In this document: positions 52,901 through 61,757 of the stretch, piece after piece | Position numbering within the stretch: position 1 is the stretch's first letter | How the letters are laid out: the number at the start of each line of letters is the position of its first letter | Assembly: GCF_028769735.1 (NCBI RefSeq) | Contig: NC_088172.1 | Location: 35,771,897 to 35,835,896, forward strand | Source: Zonotrichia leucophrys gambelii | Lineage: Eukaryota; Chordata; Aves; Passeriformes; Passerellidae | DNA length: 64,000 nucleotides | Direction: 5' to 3' | The notes under the pieces: model-generated | What the model was told of the DNA's origin: nothing | The model's input: the letters and a program-made list of their open reading frames with translations, nothing else | The model's database searches: none | Position numbers and translations under genes: made by a program

Positions 52901-55900
52901 ATGGAGAAGGGTGGGGATGTTTCTCTAATGCCAGATCATGTCCAGCAGGATGAGTGTGAACACAATTGCCTTGAAATCAGTGATGCTGGAGCTCAGGCAA
53001 TGACCTTGTTGCAGACAATGCTTTCCATCTCTGCTGTCCTTGCAACCCCTCCTCAGTGTGACACCAGAATTTCTTTGAGGAGCTTTGCAGGAGGTGCCAA
53101 ACCCATAAAGCAGCTGGGAAGAACTTGGCCACCCTTCCTTTTCACTAGGGGCTGATTTACAGTTTATAGAAACTTAGTAAGAAAAGCACATTTTACCCCT
53201 CCAGAAATACTCCATCCAGTCCTGGGGACCCCAGCGCAAGAAAGACTTGGGTCTATTAAAGCAGAGCCAGAGGAGGGTCACAAAAATGATCAGAAGGTTG
53301 GAGGACTCAGCCTGGAGGAGAGAAAATTCCAGGGAGAACTTATTGCAGCCTTTCAGTACAAAAAGGGGATTTTAAAGATGGAAGAAACTTTTGACCAGAG
53401 TTTGTAATGACAGGACAAGAAGGAATGGTTTTAAACTAAAGAGGGTACATTTAGATTAGATATTAGGAAGATTTTTTTTTTAATTTTTTTTTTTTTTACG
53501 ATGAGAGTGACAAGGTACTGGCGCAGGTTGCCCAGAGAAGCTGTGGATGTTCCATCCCTGGAAGTGCTCAGTATCAGGCTGGATGTGGCTCAGAATCTAG
53601 TCCAGTGGAAGATGTCCCTGCCCATGGCAGAGGGCTGGAATGAGATGATCTTTGAAAGCCACACCCAACCCAAAGCATTCTATGATTCCATGAAAAAAGT
53701 GTGGCTACAGCAGGATCTTTCAGTTCAGCAACACTGATTTCCAGAGGAGGTTCCACTGGAGATCTGTACAGATTAATGGCAATTTTGTGAACAAAACCAA
53801 GTCGTATTTGCAATCTGTACTTTTGTGAAGGTACAAAGCACTGTTGAAAGCAAATGATTGGTAACATGCCATTAGTGGGGGCAGATCTCAGTGGTTAACA
53901 TGTGGAATGAACCAAGGGATCCATGCTTATTTATTTAATTTTCCATGACAGGCTTTTCCTGTAATTTTGCACAAATAATTTAATCTCCTTGTACTTGAGT
54001 TTTATATTTTTTGAGAAACAAAGAAGGTTTTGTATCTGGGAGGAAAACCTAAAATCTGATCCAAACCTCAGTTAACACAATTTGATAGTCTTCCATTGTT
54101 TGCAGTGGTCTTGAAACAGGCCCTGAATTAAACAATTACATGGCGTAGGGTTTTTTTTCCCTAGGTCACTTGTGAAATCAGCAGATTGTTGGTTCCAATT
54201 TACCAAGTACTGGATTCATCCTTTCTTTTTATACTTTCATCTGTTGCTCTGTCAGTGCAAGCACCAACTAGCATATAAAATTGTCGCTGAAGGACACGAG
54301 AGAACACAAGCACACCACCACTCAAGGTGAAGGGAAAAAAAGGAAGTTTTATTCTCTGACTCCAATATTTATAGTTTTACAAAAGTGACAGTGGATTGGA
54401 AGGTGACATTGACACCTCTGCAATGACACTGGTCAAAGCAACAGTCCATCAACTCTCTCCTCCTCCATAAAGGAATGAAAAACAATGAGTTATTTACAGA
54501 AAGTGTGTGAGAAAATTCACTACAAGAATGTCAACATCAGAAGGCTTAGAAAATCTTAAAAAACCAGGGTGACATAAAATACCCTATGAAGAAGATTCCT
54601 TGACATGAATCTAATCTCAAATGTTTGATGCAAATGAGGAAGTACATATTTGTACTCTTCCTAATGCAGTAGAGTAGCTCCTATTATCATGCTTCAGTAG
54701 CAGTAAAATCACAGGCTAAGGCATGTTTTTATCTATGTTTTGGATTTGCATAGTCTGGCATCAGCCCTGGTGGTCCAGGAAGGGGTCAAAGCCTTGCCTC
54801 CCCCCATTTCCAGACATTATTCTTTGCCTCTGTGCCACCTGATCCTTGGTTTTTTGGCACAGGCCTCTCATAGAGATGATCTGAGCAACAGTCTGAGGAC
54901 AGCCGGGCTGCCTCTCTAGGTGGCCATGCCATTCTTTGGTTGAATAATGTGTTTTTGGAGATGCCTTTTTGGTTACATGTAGTGTGTGTTTTAATGAGAC
55001 ACAGAACTTCATCCTGCCTTCCTTTTTAGCTTCTGGGACAATGGTTTGATGTAGAGCACTACTGTGTTTATTACACCTCTGTGAATTGTCAAGACAAGAA
55101 GTTTGAAAATCACGGAGCAAGCTGAATTTGATTGCACAGCAGATTCCCTGTTTGAATCTACTGCAGACTAAAATCCCCAATTTATATTTTGAAACCTCTG
55201 AAACGGCTTTCAGGGGGAAAAAAGACACAATCTTGATTTATTTCCTTTCTGCTTAACCATATGTGTTTTCTTGTCCTTTTCAGAGGGAGATGGAGAAAGA
55301 AACTTCACAATGGCTTGAATGTCAAGTAGTTTTCTAATTTGAAAAACTAGCAAAAATCCATAGCCTAAAGTAGCCAGAGTTTGTAGGTAGAGGCAGTATC
55401 TTCCATTAAACTAGATACTAAAACTGGGAAATTATGGGGAAGCTTTTAGACACAAACATTTTTCAGATCCTGAAGTTGTAGTGTGACTGGAAACCTGCCC
55501 TTTTTTCACACCACACAGCAGAATATGCACCTAATTAATTGCACAATAAAGAGGAGACCTTGATGGATCTTAATTTTGGTTGTAGGGCTGATGGGCATTA
55601 AGTTACAAGTTGAGGCAAGACAAGACTGGATTAATTTAACTTGAAGTACCTCCATCAGGAAATATTTAGAAGAGGGCAAATCTTGACTTTCTTTTAGTGC
55701 CCTTCACAAATATGACCCTGACTCTTTTTGTCACAAGGACTAACTCTCAGCTGCTCAAGAGCACACCTAGTTTTAAAAAGCACTTAGTGAACAATGGGCA
55801 TTATTTTGCTCCTTACTGGAAAAAAAAGGAAGTGGAAAAAATGGTAATTTTTAAGCTCTCCTGAAGTTGTTACTGTAAGCTTATGAATGGATCTTTATTA

Positions 55901-58900
55901 CTGGAAACCAAACATGGGTATTGATGGAGTTGTGAACCGGCTAACAAGTTTTGTTCAGGGTTAGAGAATCTTATCTGGCCGACTACCCTTGGTAGTTTAA
56001 GCTCATTTAATGATGGCCTATGAAACACAACATTTAATTCAAATGTTTAAAGCAAACTAACAAATACATGTAAACAAAATATGAAAATCATAAAGGACTT
56101 CTGTTACTCTTTTCTAAATCCTCTTCTCTCCTGCCCCAGCTTCACTTTAGGCTGAAATAGGTTTAAGTGAATTCAGATACCTCTACTACTGCACTCTGTA
56201 TTCTGTGCAAGCCATAACCAACAGTGTGAAAGTACTCTGTGACTTAATTTATAGCTCTGATATAAAAACCCCAAACCTTTATTCCATATAAAGAATAGTC
56301 CTACATTCCTGTTGTCATTACATTTGCAAGGGTTCCATATTGCCAGCATTTCGTACCTCCTACGATATTTCTTGTAGGTAGCTCCTCTAAGCATTAACTG
56401 TCCTTGCCCTCATAGTAACCAAGTAACCCTAATTCTCCTTAACCAACCAATCCACTCTTTTATAACACTCTTCTTACTGGCTAGAGGTGTGGCCTGTTAA
56501 CATCAGGGCTGCTCCTAATCTTTGATAATTAACCCAGCTGCAACTCTTTAGGGGATACGATTACATTCTATACCACCTTCATTTACCCATACTATATTCC
56601 CCTATACATTCCTTTATCTCACCATGTTATTTTCTGTGTAAACATCTTAACAAAAGCTGTTTTCTTGAAAATTTTATATTCTTACATAGTTCATCTGAAT
56701 GCATTTGCATCTATACTAAGCGTCTTTATATTTTGAACTACATTCTTGTAATTGCAATTTTTGCCAATTTCTTCTTAGACTTATAATAATTTCATTTACA
56801 ATATATAACCAATAATTTGAAATTCAGTTTTCATATCAAGTAATCATTGTTTTATAGAGGTCTATTAGCTATCTTTGATAACACAGTATAAGGTAAATTA
56901 TTACATCATACTAAAGCAAAATATGTTTTAAAGCTTTAATTCAAAGTCAGTGTAATCAGAGTTAGAAACAGTAAATGTGATCTGGTGGTGTGGGAGGTAT
57001 CCTTGGAGGCTTTGCCTCGCTGGCTAAAAGGAAGCAAAGATTTTGAATTTGCTTGGATATGTCACTAAATAACTGGGAAAACCAGCATGCAAGGTACCAT
57101 ACTCTCAAAACATTGGCATGTAAGTATGATTTCTAAAATTCATTATTATCATCATGTGTCATTATTATCATTATGTGTAAATGCAGAAACTGTAGTAACT
57201 ATGTTTACCTCAGTACTGAGAACTCTCCCATGCACCATGAAATTCCAGATTGCAGTTTGTGTAGCCAGATCAACTGGACTTACTGAAAATTAGAATGTCT
57301 CTGTGGATGATGCATGGTTTTGATTAGTTGACTGTGTATGTCTGTGGTTAGTCTCAACATAAGCAAATTTTTAGAACCTTCAGGTTGCCAACACAGTAAC
57401 CCTTTTGTTCACTGCTTCTTTTTTTTCTTTTTTTCTTCAAGAAATATATACTTATATGCCCTGAATTTATCCTAAGGCAGGTGTGGTTTATAAATGAACT
57501 GCAGAAGTGAACATTTTTCAGAGAGGCAGCAGATGCATTCAGCTGCATGCAGATGGGCATTTCTTCATTTGCAGGTGGCTTACCAAAAAGGGACTGAAAT
57601 TTTCATAATGACTTGTCATTCTCCTGTCAAAATTTCAAATGTCTTTTTTTTCCTTTTGAAAGGCAAAAGTTTACATGATTGCAGCAGGGGTCATAGCAGG
57701 TGTGTATCTCCTTGGAATTGTCGTTCTTTTTCTTGGAGTAAAGGAAAGGGATGGTAAGTTATATTTAAATATGCCTCAATTTAATAATAGTTATTTCAAA
57801 TTCCTTTATTGAAAAGGTTTTTATTTTATGTATTCTGCTTCTCTTAGATCCTTATGCCTTAAATTCAGACAGAGCAATTCCTTTTTGTAAGGGGCTTGCA
57901 CTCACCATGAAGCACGGTCCATATGTGAAGCTCACAGCTTCATTTCTTCTCATCTCGACAGCAGTTCAGGTAACTTCAGACCCTCTCAGTCTGTCTGCTG
58001 ACCTCATTCCACTCCCAGCATGGGAGAGTCTGAAATGCAAATAACCTTTGGCTGGTGACTGGAGGGGTGATCTGGGGGGTGTTGCCTTCCCCTGTAAATC
58101 AGTAGGGAACCAAGTCCTCTTCTGGTGCCTGGGGTCTTGTGTGGCTGGAGATTGTTCTTACAAAGGAGGAGCAAAGCCAAAGTCATGACCATTTAAAGAC
58201 TTTTTTTTCCTATTTCTGTTCTTTTTTTTTTTTTTTTTTTCATAAAAGGTGAAGAACTAGTCCTAGTGACCCAGTCTGGGTCATTCTGTGTTATCCTTGC
58301 ACAGTCTCCTGTGGTTTCAGTTGCTTAGAAAATGCTTTTCCTCTTCTGTCTGTTCCTCTCTCTGTGTGCCCTGTTTAAACTGTTGCCCCTCTCCTTTGTG
58401 GAGGTGACTGCTCTCAGATAGTGGCTGAACTGGGTCTTGTGGATTCTTTTGTGGTGGAAGGCATTAGGTCAGGGTAAGAAGACATTCAGAGGCAGGAGGT
58501 CTCACCTGTGTCAGAGTTAGGTAGAGCTCACTTTGAAATGGGGACCTGCAATTGGATGTGGCTCTCATGAAAAGATGTGGTGCATCCTCCCAAAGAGAGG
58601 AGCTGTGGAAAAGCCACTCAGTAAGAACCCCTCACTCCCCATAAGTACAGCAGGCTTTTTAAGCCTGACTTTTAGCGCATGTTCAATTCAGTAAATACAT
58701 TATTTTACTCTGAACTTGTACATAACAGCTGAAGTTTGCTTTATTTTGAAAAGCAAATAATTATTACATTTTTACCAAGAGACTCTTAGTCACATGAACC
58801 ATTTATCAAGGGAATAGCAGGACAGAAGGCAAGAAAATGACATGTGGGAGAGCAGTGCTGGGCTCACCAGCAGTTCTGGTGAATTATTAAGTTCCTTGGA

Positions 58901-61757
58901 AGGACTGCTTAAAAGTTTGTTTGCCAAAGAAGCACTGAACTTTTTTGTTGGCCTGGATTTGGGCACAGCATCTGCTAGTCCTTGCTGGAATACCCAAGGG
59001 TGAGAAACAATAACAGAAGTTATTTCTGCTCATGTCTGGGATCTGCAGGTACTGTGGGCAACTGCAGAGACAGGGAGGAGATGAAAGATGAAAGGTCCCT
59101 TATTGTCCACATCCTTCCAGCATCCACTCAGCCAGCAGGGATATAGAGCACATCTGGTTGCTGGCAGCCAGCTACTTGCTGACAGCACCCAGAGAGGAAG
59201 AGATCATCTGTCAGTTCATGTCTCTCTGTTTTGCTGTTTGTGCAGACTGAAGGGAAGGTGTGAGGGGAGGCAGAAGCTGGGAGCTCTGTTACTCCAGTGG
59301 AGCAAGTATGAGCAACCCTTGCTGCTGTTACTCAGGGGAGCAACACTAATTGTGTGGAAATTAGAGAGTGGATTACTGCTCAGCAAAATGAATAGGCAGG
59401 TAAAGATGCATTGGCTGTAATTCCAGAGTGTGATATACTGTGTCTAAAATGAGGGCAGCATAACCAGGGATACAGACTAGGGAAGGGTTTTGTGGCAACA
59501 GAGACAGGATACAACCTTTGGATATCCTAATTTGTATACAGGTGATTGGACACACAAGCACACAAAGGGAGCAAGAATTGATCGTGCTGCTGTGGTATGA
59601 TTATTAAATCCTCCTCTGTCACTCTGCTTCTGCAGAATTGCTGGAGCTGGCCCTCTATCATATTCTGGTGTTCAGAATCCCCCTTAGTTCTGCAGAAGCA
59701 TGGTGGTGGCAGTGGCTTCACCGGCCATATAACACAATGCAGTTAGATCCTCCATATGCTGAGGATTTAGATGTAGGGAGATATCTGACCCAAAGCTGCT
59801 CTCCATAGCTGAGGGTGCATATAAAACCAGCTGCTTTACTACAGGAAGTTGGCAGGAGTGTTATTACAGCTGAAATGTTACTTGTTTTGGAGTGAGAGCT
59901 TCTGGAGAAAGATTTATGGCCTTGCTGGGGAAGAGAAAGGGGAGTTTCTTGCAGTAGCCTGCAGCTGAGACAACACAAGGCACCTGGGACATGGGGAATA
60001 AAGCCTCGAGACAGAATCTTTTCATAGGGCCATTTCTGTTCTGGTCAGTTTTATGCTCTGTTAGGTGTGGCTTACCTCTTGCTTGGCCCAGCATTGCTGG
60101 CATGTTATTCCAGTGATAATGGGACAATTAATACTTCTTTAAGTTGTTGGAAACAAGGGAAGAATGAGACTCCTAAACCCTACATTTAACAAATCAGTCA
60201 CCATCTATATTTAGCTGACATGGAGTGTGATGCAATTTTTGTCTTTTTTAAATTTTCCTTTGTCTTTTGGTGGTCACCAAATGTCTTAAATTTGACAGCT
60301 GGAGCAGGGAAACTTTGTCCTGTTCTGCACTCATGCTGCCGGCCTCCGCAATCACTTCCAGTATTTGGTGGTGACCATCTTGGTGAGTTGCACTTCTCTC
60401 CCAAATGTTACCAGGTTTTCGCTGGGCCTTGGTACAAAATTACAGAAGGCAAGAAGAATTTTGTGTCTCAGCAGAGCTGTTAGGAAGCTACACTATCTTC
60501 TTCATTGTCTGTTTGAAATAAAGCTGGTGTTCCCTCTTGCACTTATACAAAAATAGTGGTTTGGAGCTTTTAATCCATTCCTTGTTGTTTTTACCTGTAA
60601 GCCACAGCTTCTATAAAAAGCAGAAGTTGCTTCTAGAAAGGAGGTTTGGAATTTTACCTCCTTTGTCCCTTTCCCCAGTCCTATGTGCTGAAAATTAAAC
60701 TTCAATTTGCATATTCATACACACGACTCCTCTGGGCCAGGCAGCTTGCAAGGATAAATATTTAAAATACCCAGAATTTCGAAGATTCCTCTCTAGAGCA
60801 ATTGGCAGTGTGACAAAAAGATCCTTTTACAGAATCTTTTTTCTTAATATGCAGAGGTAGACTGCTGCTTGTTTAGGTGATACTTATCCTTTCCCACATT
60901 ATAAGACATTTCTTTTCCAAACCATTAAAACTAAGATGTTGAAGAGCAAAAGAGGAGTGCTGGGTATCTTAAGGCTCTGCAAGTGATGGTCACCGAGAAG
61001 AGAGACAAGAGACAGTAGAGTTAAAGTAAGTAAAGACTGAAATATAACTAACAATTAGATGACATTTAAATAAAGGTCAAGTGTAAGGCTGCCATTAGTA
61101 GCAGTACTTCAGTGCATAGGTGAATGACATTGCTTGTGGTTGTTGCTGCTATGGGGGAGTATTTCAGTGTCTGAAACAATAATGTCAACTGCAAGCAGCT
61201 ATTTCTCTTACAGATTGCTCCTAAGAAGGGACACACACTATGGAATGTACTCTTAAGTGTATCTTAGGATAGGTTTATCTTGCACTTCAGCTTTCTTCCT
61301 GTACCATGGGGTAGAGCTAAATTCACTCATCATTTGTCAGGTTCAGGCAGTGTGGCAAGAGGCATTAGCACAAAGTATGGCTGTTTGCAGTATGTTTGAA
61401 CCTTAATGAATGAGCACAGCTTTGACTGCTGTGGCTTGCACTAGAAAAGGAAATTTTAAGACACTATCTTCTGAGATTTGACTGTGGAAAACCCTCTGAT
61501 GGATAGCTTAACAATGAATTTTAAAAAGTCGGTCAAAGCATGAGGAGAAACAAGAATCTGCATGATCACCTTCCTTTCAGGCTTTTAGGTACTAGACAAA
61601 AAGATGTCTGTTAGCTCAGAGCTGAAGAAGCCAGTGGAAGTAAGCACAGTACAGACATGGGTTTTTGTCCTTGTAGGTATCAGCAGTGGTGAGCGTTCCC
61701 TTCTGGCAGAAGTTTCTGCAGAGATTTGGCAAGAAGTGTGCAGCATGTGGGATTTCG
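34369..61757 (+). CDS. MFSD2B: MFSD2B, sphingosine-1-phosphate transporter (partial: ten exons, 3' end beyond the window)
   Basis: MFSD2B exports sphingosine-1-phosphate from red cells and platelets across the plasma membrane; it is a major facilitator of the MelB-like group with twelve helices. Coding segments are 34369-34410, 39639-39755, 43890-44014, 47367-47490, 48644-48722, 52700-52869, 57663-57753, 57848-57969, 60299-60382 and 61677-61757: 1035 nt, 345 residues, all GT-AG and in phase. Family blocks in order are [19 protein letters not shown] (helix 1), [11 protein letters not shown] (helix 2, with the cation-site Asp at residue 74), [73 protein letters not shown] and LQRFGKK. About 150-160 C-terminal residues are missing on the right. 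The paralogue MFSD2A is the alternative, but position next to UBXN2A and the residue pattern favour MFSD2B. Exon 1 is the least certain part. Confidence 0.94.
36401..36464 (+). repeat. Two tandem copies of a 32-bp unit
   Basis: The unit CTAGATCCTGGAGCAGACAG followed by CTGCCATCTG is repeated at once with a few substitutions (TAGATCCTGTAGCAGACAGC, then TGCCATATGC). The spacing between matching bases is 32 bp. It lies in MFSD2B intron 1. Confidence 0.85.
37348..37598 (+). mobile_element. CR1 LINE 3' fragment (sense on plus)
   Basis: CR1 tail blocks appear in order: AAAGGACAAGGGGCAATGGT, AGAAGCTGTGGCTGCCCCAT, GTGTTCAAAGCCAGGTTGGA, GGTTGGACTGGATGATCTT and CTCTCCAACTCAAACCATTC. This subfamily differs from the 4636 copy, having the GGATGGGGTCAGAGCAA variant in the middle. 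It lies in the same orientation as MFSD2B, in intron 1. Confidence 0.9.
39639..39755 (+). CDS. MFSD2B: MFSD2B exon 2, residues 15-53, transmembrane helix 1
   Basis: The acceptor is TCACACAG and the donor CAT/GTAAGT. It encodes [19 protein letters not shown] and the first hydrophobic helix up to YLLDIAH, the signature start of the MFSD2 family. It is phase 0 on both sides. Confidence 0.95.
40204..40416 (+). mobile_element. CR1 LINE 3' fragment (sense on plus)
   Basis: CR1 tail blocks in order are TAGGTTGGTATTAGGAAAAA, GGTCTGCCTGGGGAGGTGTC, ATGGCACTTGGGGCCATGG, GTTGGACTCTATGATCTTGA and TCTCTTCCAACCCAGTGATT, ending in GTGATTCTGTGATAA. The orientation matches MFSD2B. A short 5' truncation is normal for CR1. 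Confidence 0.92.
41027..41086 (+). repeat. (GATGTA)10 perfect hexanucleotide array
   Basis: Ten uninterrupted copies of GATGTA run for 60 bases, preceded by near-copies (GATGCA at 41021 and GATGTA at 41005). Because the unit is a multiple of three, it keeps reading frames open on both strands; the resulting dipeptide repeats are not taken as proteins. It lies in MFSD2B intron 2. Confidence 0.97.
43890..44014 (+). CDS. MFSD2B: MFSD2B exon 3, residues 54-95, transmembrane helix 2
   Basis: The acceptor is CTTTCAG and the donor TG/GTAAGT. It encodes [14 protein letters not shown] and [15 protein letters not shown], then GRLMPW. Asp-74 lies in the motif that forms the cation site in MelB-like transporters and is needed for transport in MFSD2 proteins. 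It ends two bases into Trp-95. Confidence 0.95.
44015..47366 (+). other. MFSD2B: MFSD2B intron 3
   Basis: A 3.35-kb AT-rich intron with a T run near 45626-45644 and a short direct repeat near 47148-47216. I recognised no exon or repeat family. Confidence 0.8.
47148..47216 (+). repeat. Short AT-rich direct repeat
   Basis: The string ATTAATCTGTGTATTTA occurs twice, near 47150 and 47198, separated by alternating TATTAA motifs. It looks like a small local duplication within AT-rich intron sequence. Confidence 0.7.
47367..47490 (+). CDS. MFSD2B: MFSD2B exon 4, residues 95-136, helices 3 and 4
   Basis: The acceptor is CTTCTCAG and the donor ACA/GTAAGT. It encodes [20 protein letters not shown], a hydrophobic helix, and [14 protein letters not shown], both conserved in MFSD2B. 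It ends in phase 0. Confidence 0.95.
47491..48643 (+). other. MFSD2B: MFSD2B intron 4
   Basis: A 1.15-kb intron with nothing recognisable in it. Confidence 0.8.
48644..48722 (+). CDS. MFSD2B: MFSD2B exon 5, residues 137-163
   Basis: The acceptor is TTCCATAG and the donor TATA/GTGAGT. It encodes [14 protein letters not shown] and KDRDSATAY, the conserved cytoplasmic loop of the family that resembles the A-motif loop of other major facilitators. It ends one base into Arg-163. Confidence 0.95.
48723..52699 (+). other. MFSD2B: MFSD2B intron 5
   Basis: A 4-kb intron in which no exon or repeat family was recognised. A 164-codon open frame at 50562-51056 has no recognisable domain and is not called. 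Confidence 0.75.
52700..52869 (+). CDS. MFSD2B: MFSD2B exon 6, residues 163-219, helix 5 and an extracellular loop
   Basis: The acceptor is ATTCTTTAG and the donor CAA/GTAAGT. It encodes [19 protein letters not shown], then a hydrophilic loop. Cys-191 aligns with a loop cysteine of mammalian MFSD2B that may form a disulfide. Asn-198 starts an NTT sequon. The loop is proline- and serine-rich up to DLLSHQ and is the most diverged part of the protein. Confidence 0.94.
53195..53696 (+). mobile_element. CR1 LINE 3' fragment, about 500 bp (sense on plus), with internal T expansion
   Basis: CR1 blocks run in order: ACTCCATCCAGTCCTGGGGA, CAGAGGAGGGTCACAAAAAT, GACTCAGCCTGGAGGAGAGA, AGGACAAGAAGGAATGGTTT, TAGATTAGATATTAGGAAGA, GCGCAGGTTGCCCAGAGAAG, GCCCATGGCAGAGGGCTGGA and CATTCTATGATTCCATGA. 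The spot where CR1 usually reads GGAAGAAATTCTTT is here two T runs split by AA (53470-53499). It is the least truncated CR1 in the window but keeps no intact open frame. Confidence 0.93.
54282..54605 (-). mobile_element. Probable LTR of an endogenous retrovirus (antisense), approximate ends
   Basis: Read on the minus strand, a TATAAATA box (54373-54366) is followed closely by AATAAA (54353-54348), a T/C-rich stretch, and an end in ...GCGACA whose complement starts TGTCGC at 54282. That TATA, polyadenylation signal and CA-end order is typical of short-R retroviral LTRs. The right end at 54605 (TG...CA symmetry) is a guess, and no clear target-site duplication was found. No viral coding region adjoins it, so it would be a solo or decayed LTR. 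Confidence 0.5.
56168..56652 (-). mobile_element. Probable second LTR-like element (antisense), approximate ends
   Basis: On the minus strand a TATAAAAG box (near 56464-56457) is followed about 180 bases later by GGAATAAAGG (near 56284-56275), then about 100 bases ending ...TGAATTCA at 56168. The outer ends can be read as TG...CA. Sequence differs from the element at 54282, so the two are not an LTR pair of one provirus. No target-site duplication was confirmed. Confidence 0.45.
57663..57753 (+). CDS. MFSD2B: MFSD2B exon 7, residues 220-250, helix 6
   Basis: The acceptor is TTTTGAAAG and the donor G/GTAAGT. It encodes the helix [20 protein letters not shown] and then LFLGVKERD, where GVKER is strictly conserved at the start of the central cytoplasmic loop. 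It ends one base into Asp-250. Confidence 0.95.
57848..57969 (+). CDS. MFSD2B: MFSD2B exon 8, residues 250-290, central loop and helix 7
   Basis: The acceptor is CTCTTAG and the donor CAG/GTAACT. It encodes the central loop with [14 protein letters not shown], then the helix ending [10 protein letters not shown]. The intron before it is only 94 bp, the shortest in the window. Confidence 0.95.
57970..60298 (+). other. MFSD2B: MFSD2B intron 8
   Basis: A 2.3-kb intron with T runs near 58201-58208 and 58223-58240. No exon or repeat family was recognised. Confidence 0.8.
60299..60382 (+). CDS. MFSD2B: MFSD2B exon 9, residues 291-318
   Basis: The acceptor is TTTGACAG and the donor TTG/GTGAGT. It encodes [20 protein letters not shown] and QYLVVTIL. 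The pattern QxxxVLFCTHA is a signature of helix 7 and the following loop in the family. Both ends are phase 0. Confidence 0.95.
60383..61676 (+). other. MFSD2B: MFSD2B intron 9
   Basis: A 1.3-kb intron in which nothing was recognised. Confidence 0.8.
61677..61757 (+). CDS. MFSD2B: MFSD2B exon 10, residues 319-345, helix 8
   Basis: The acceptor is TCCTTGTAG and the donor TCG/GTAAGC. It encodes [20 protein letters not shown] and CAACGIS; LQRFGKK is conserved between helices 8 and 9. This is the last exon found before the right edge. Confidence 0.95.

Larger units (their letters stand above)
52870..57662 (+). other. MFSD2B: MFSD2B intron 6
   Basis: A 4.8-kb repeat-rich intron. It contains the longest CR1 copy of the window (53195-53696) and two antisense LTR-like elements (about 54282-54605 and 56168-56652). 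No exon was recognised. Confidence 0.75.

Noticed and set aside
54761..55228. 155-codon minus-strand open frame near an LTR-like element
   Set aside because: I looked for retroviral gag, pol or env features and saw none; the frame has no recognisable domain.
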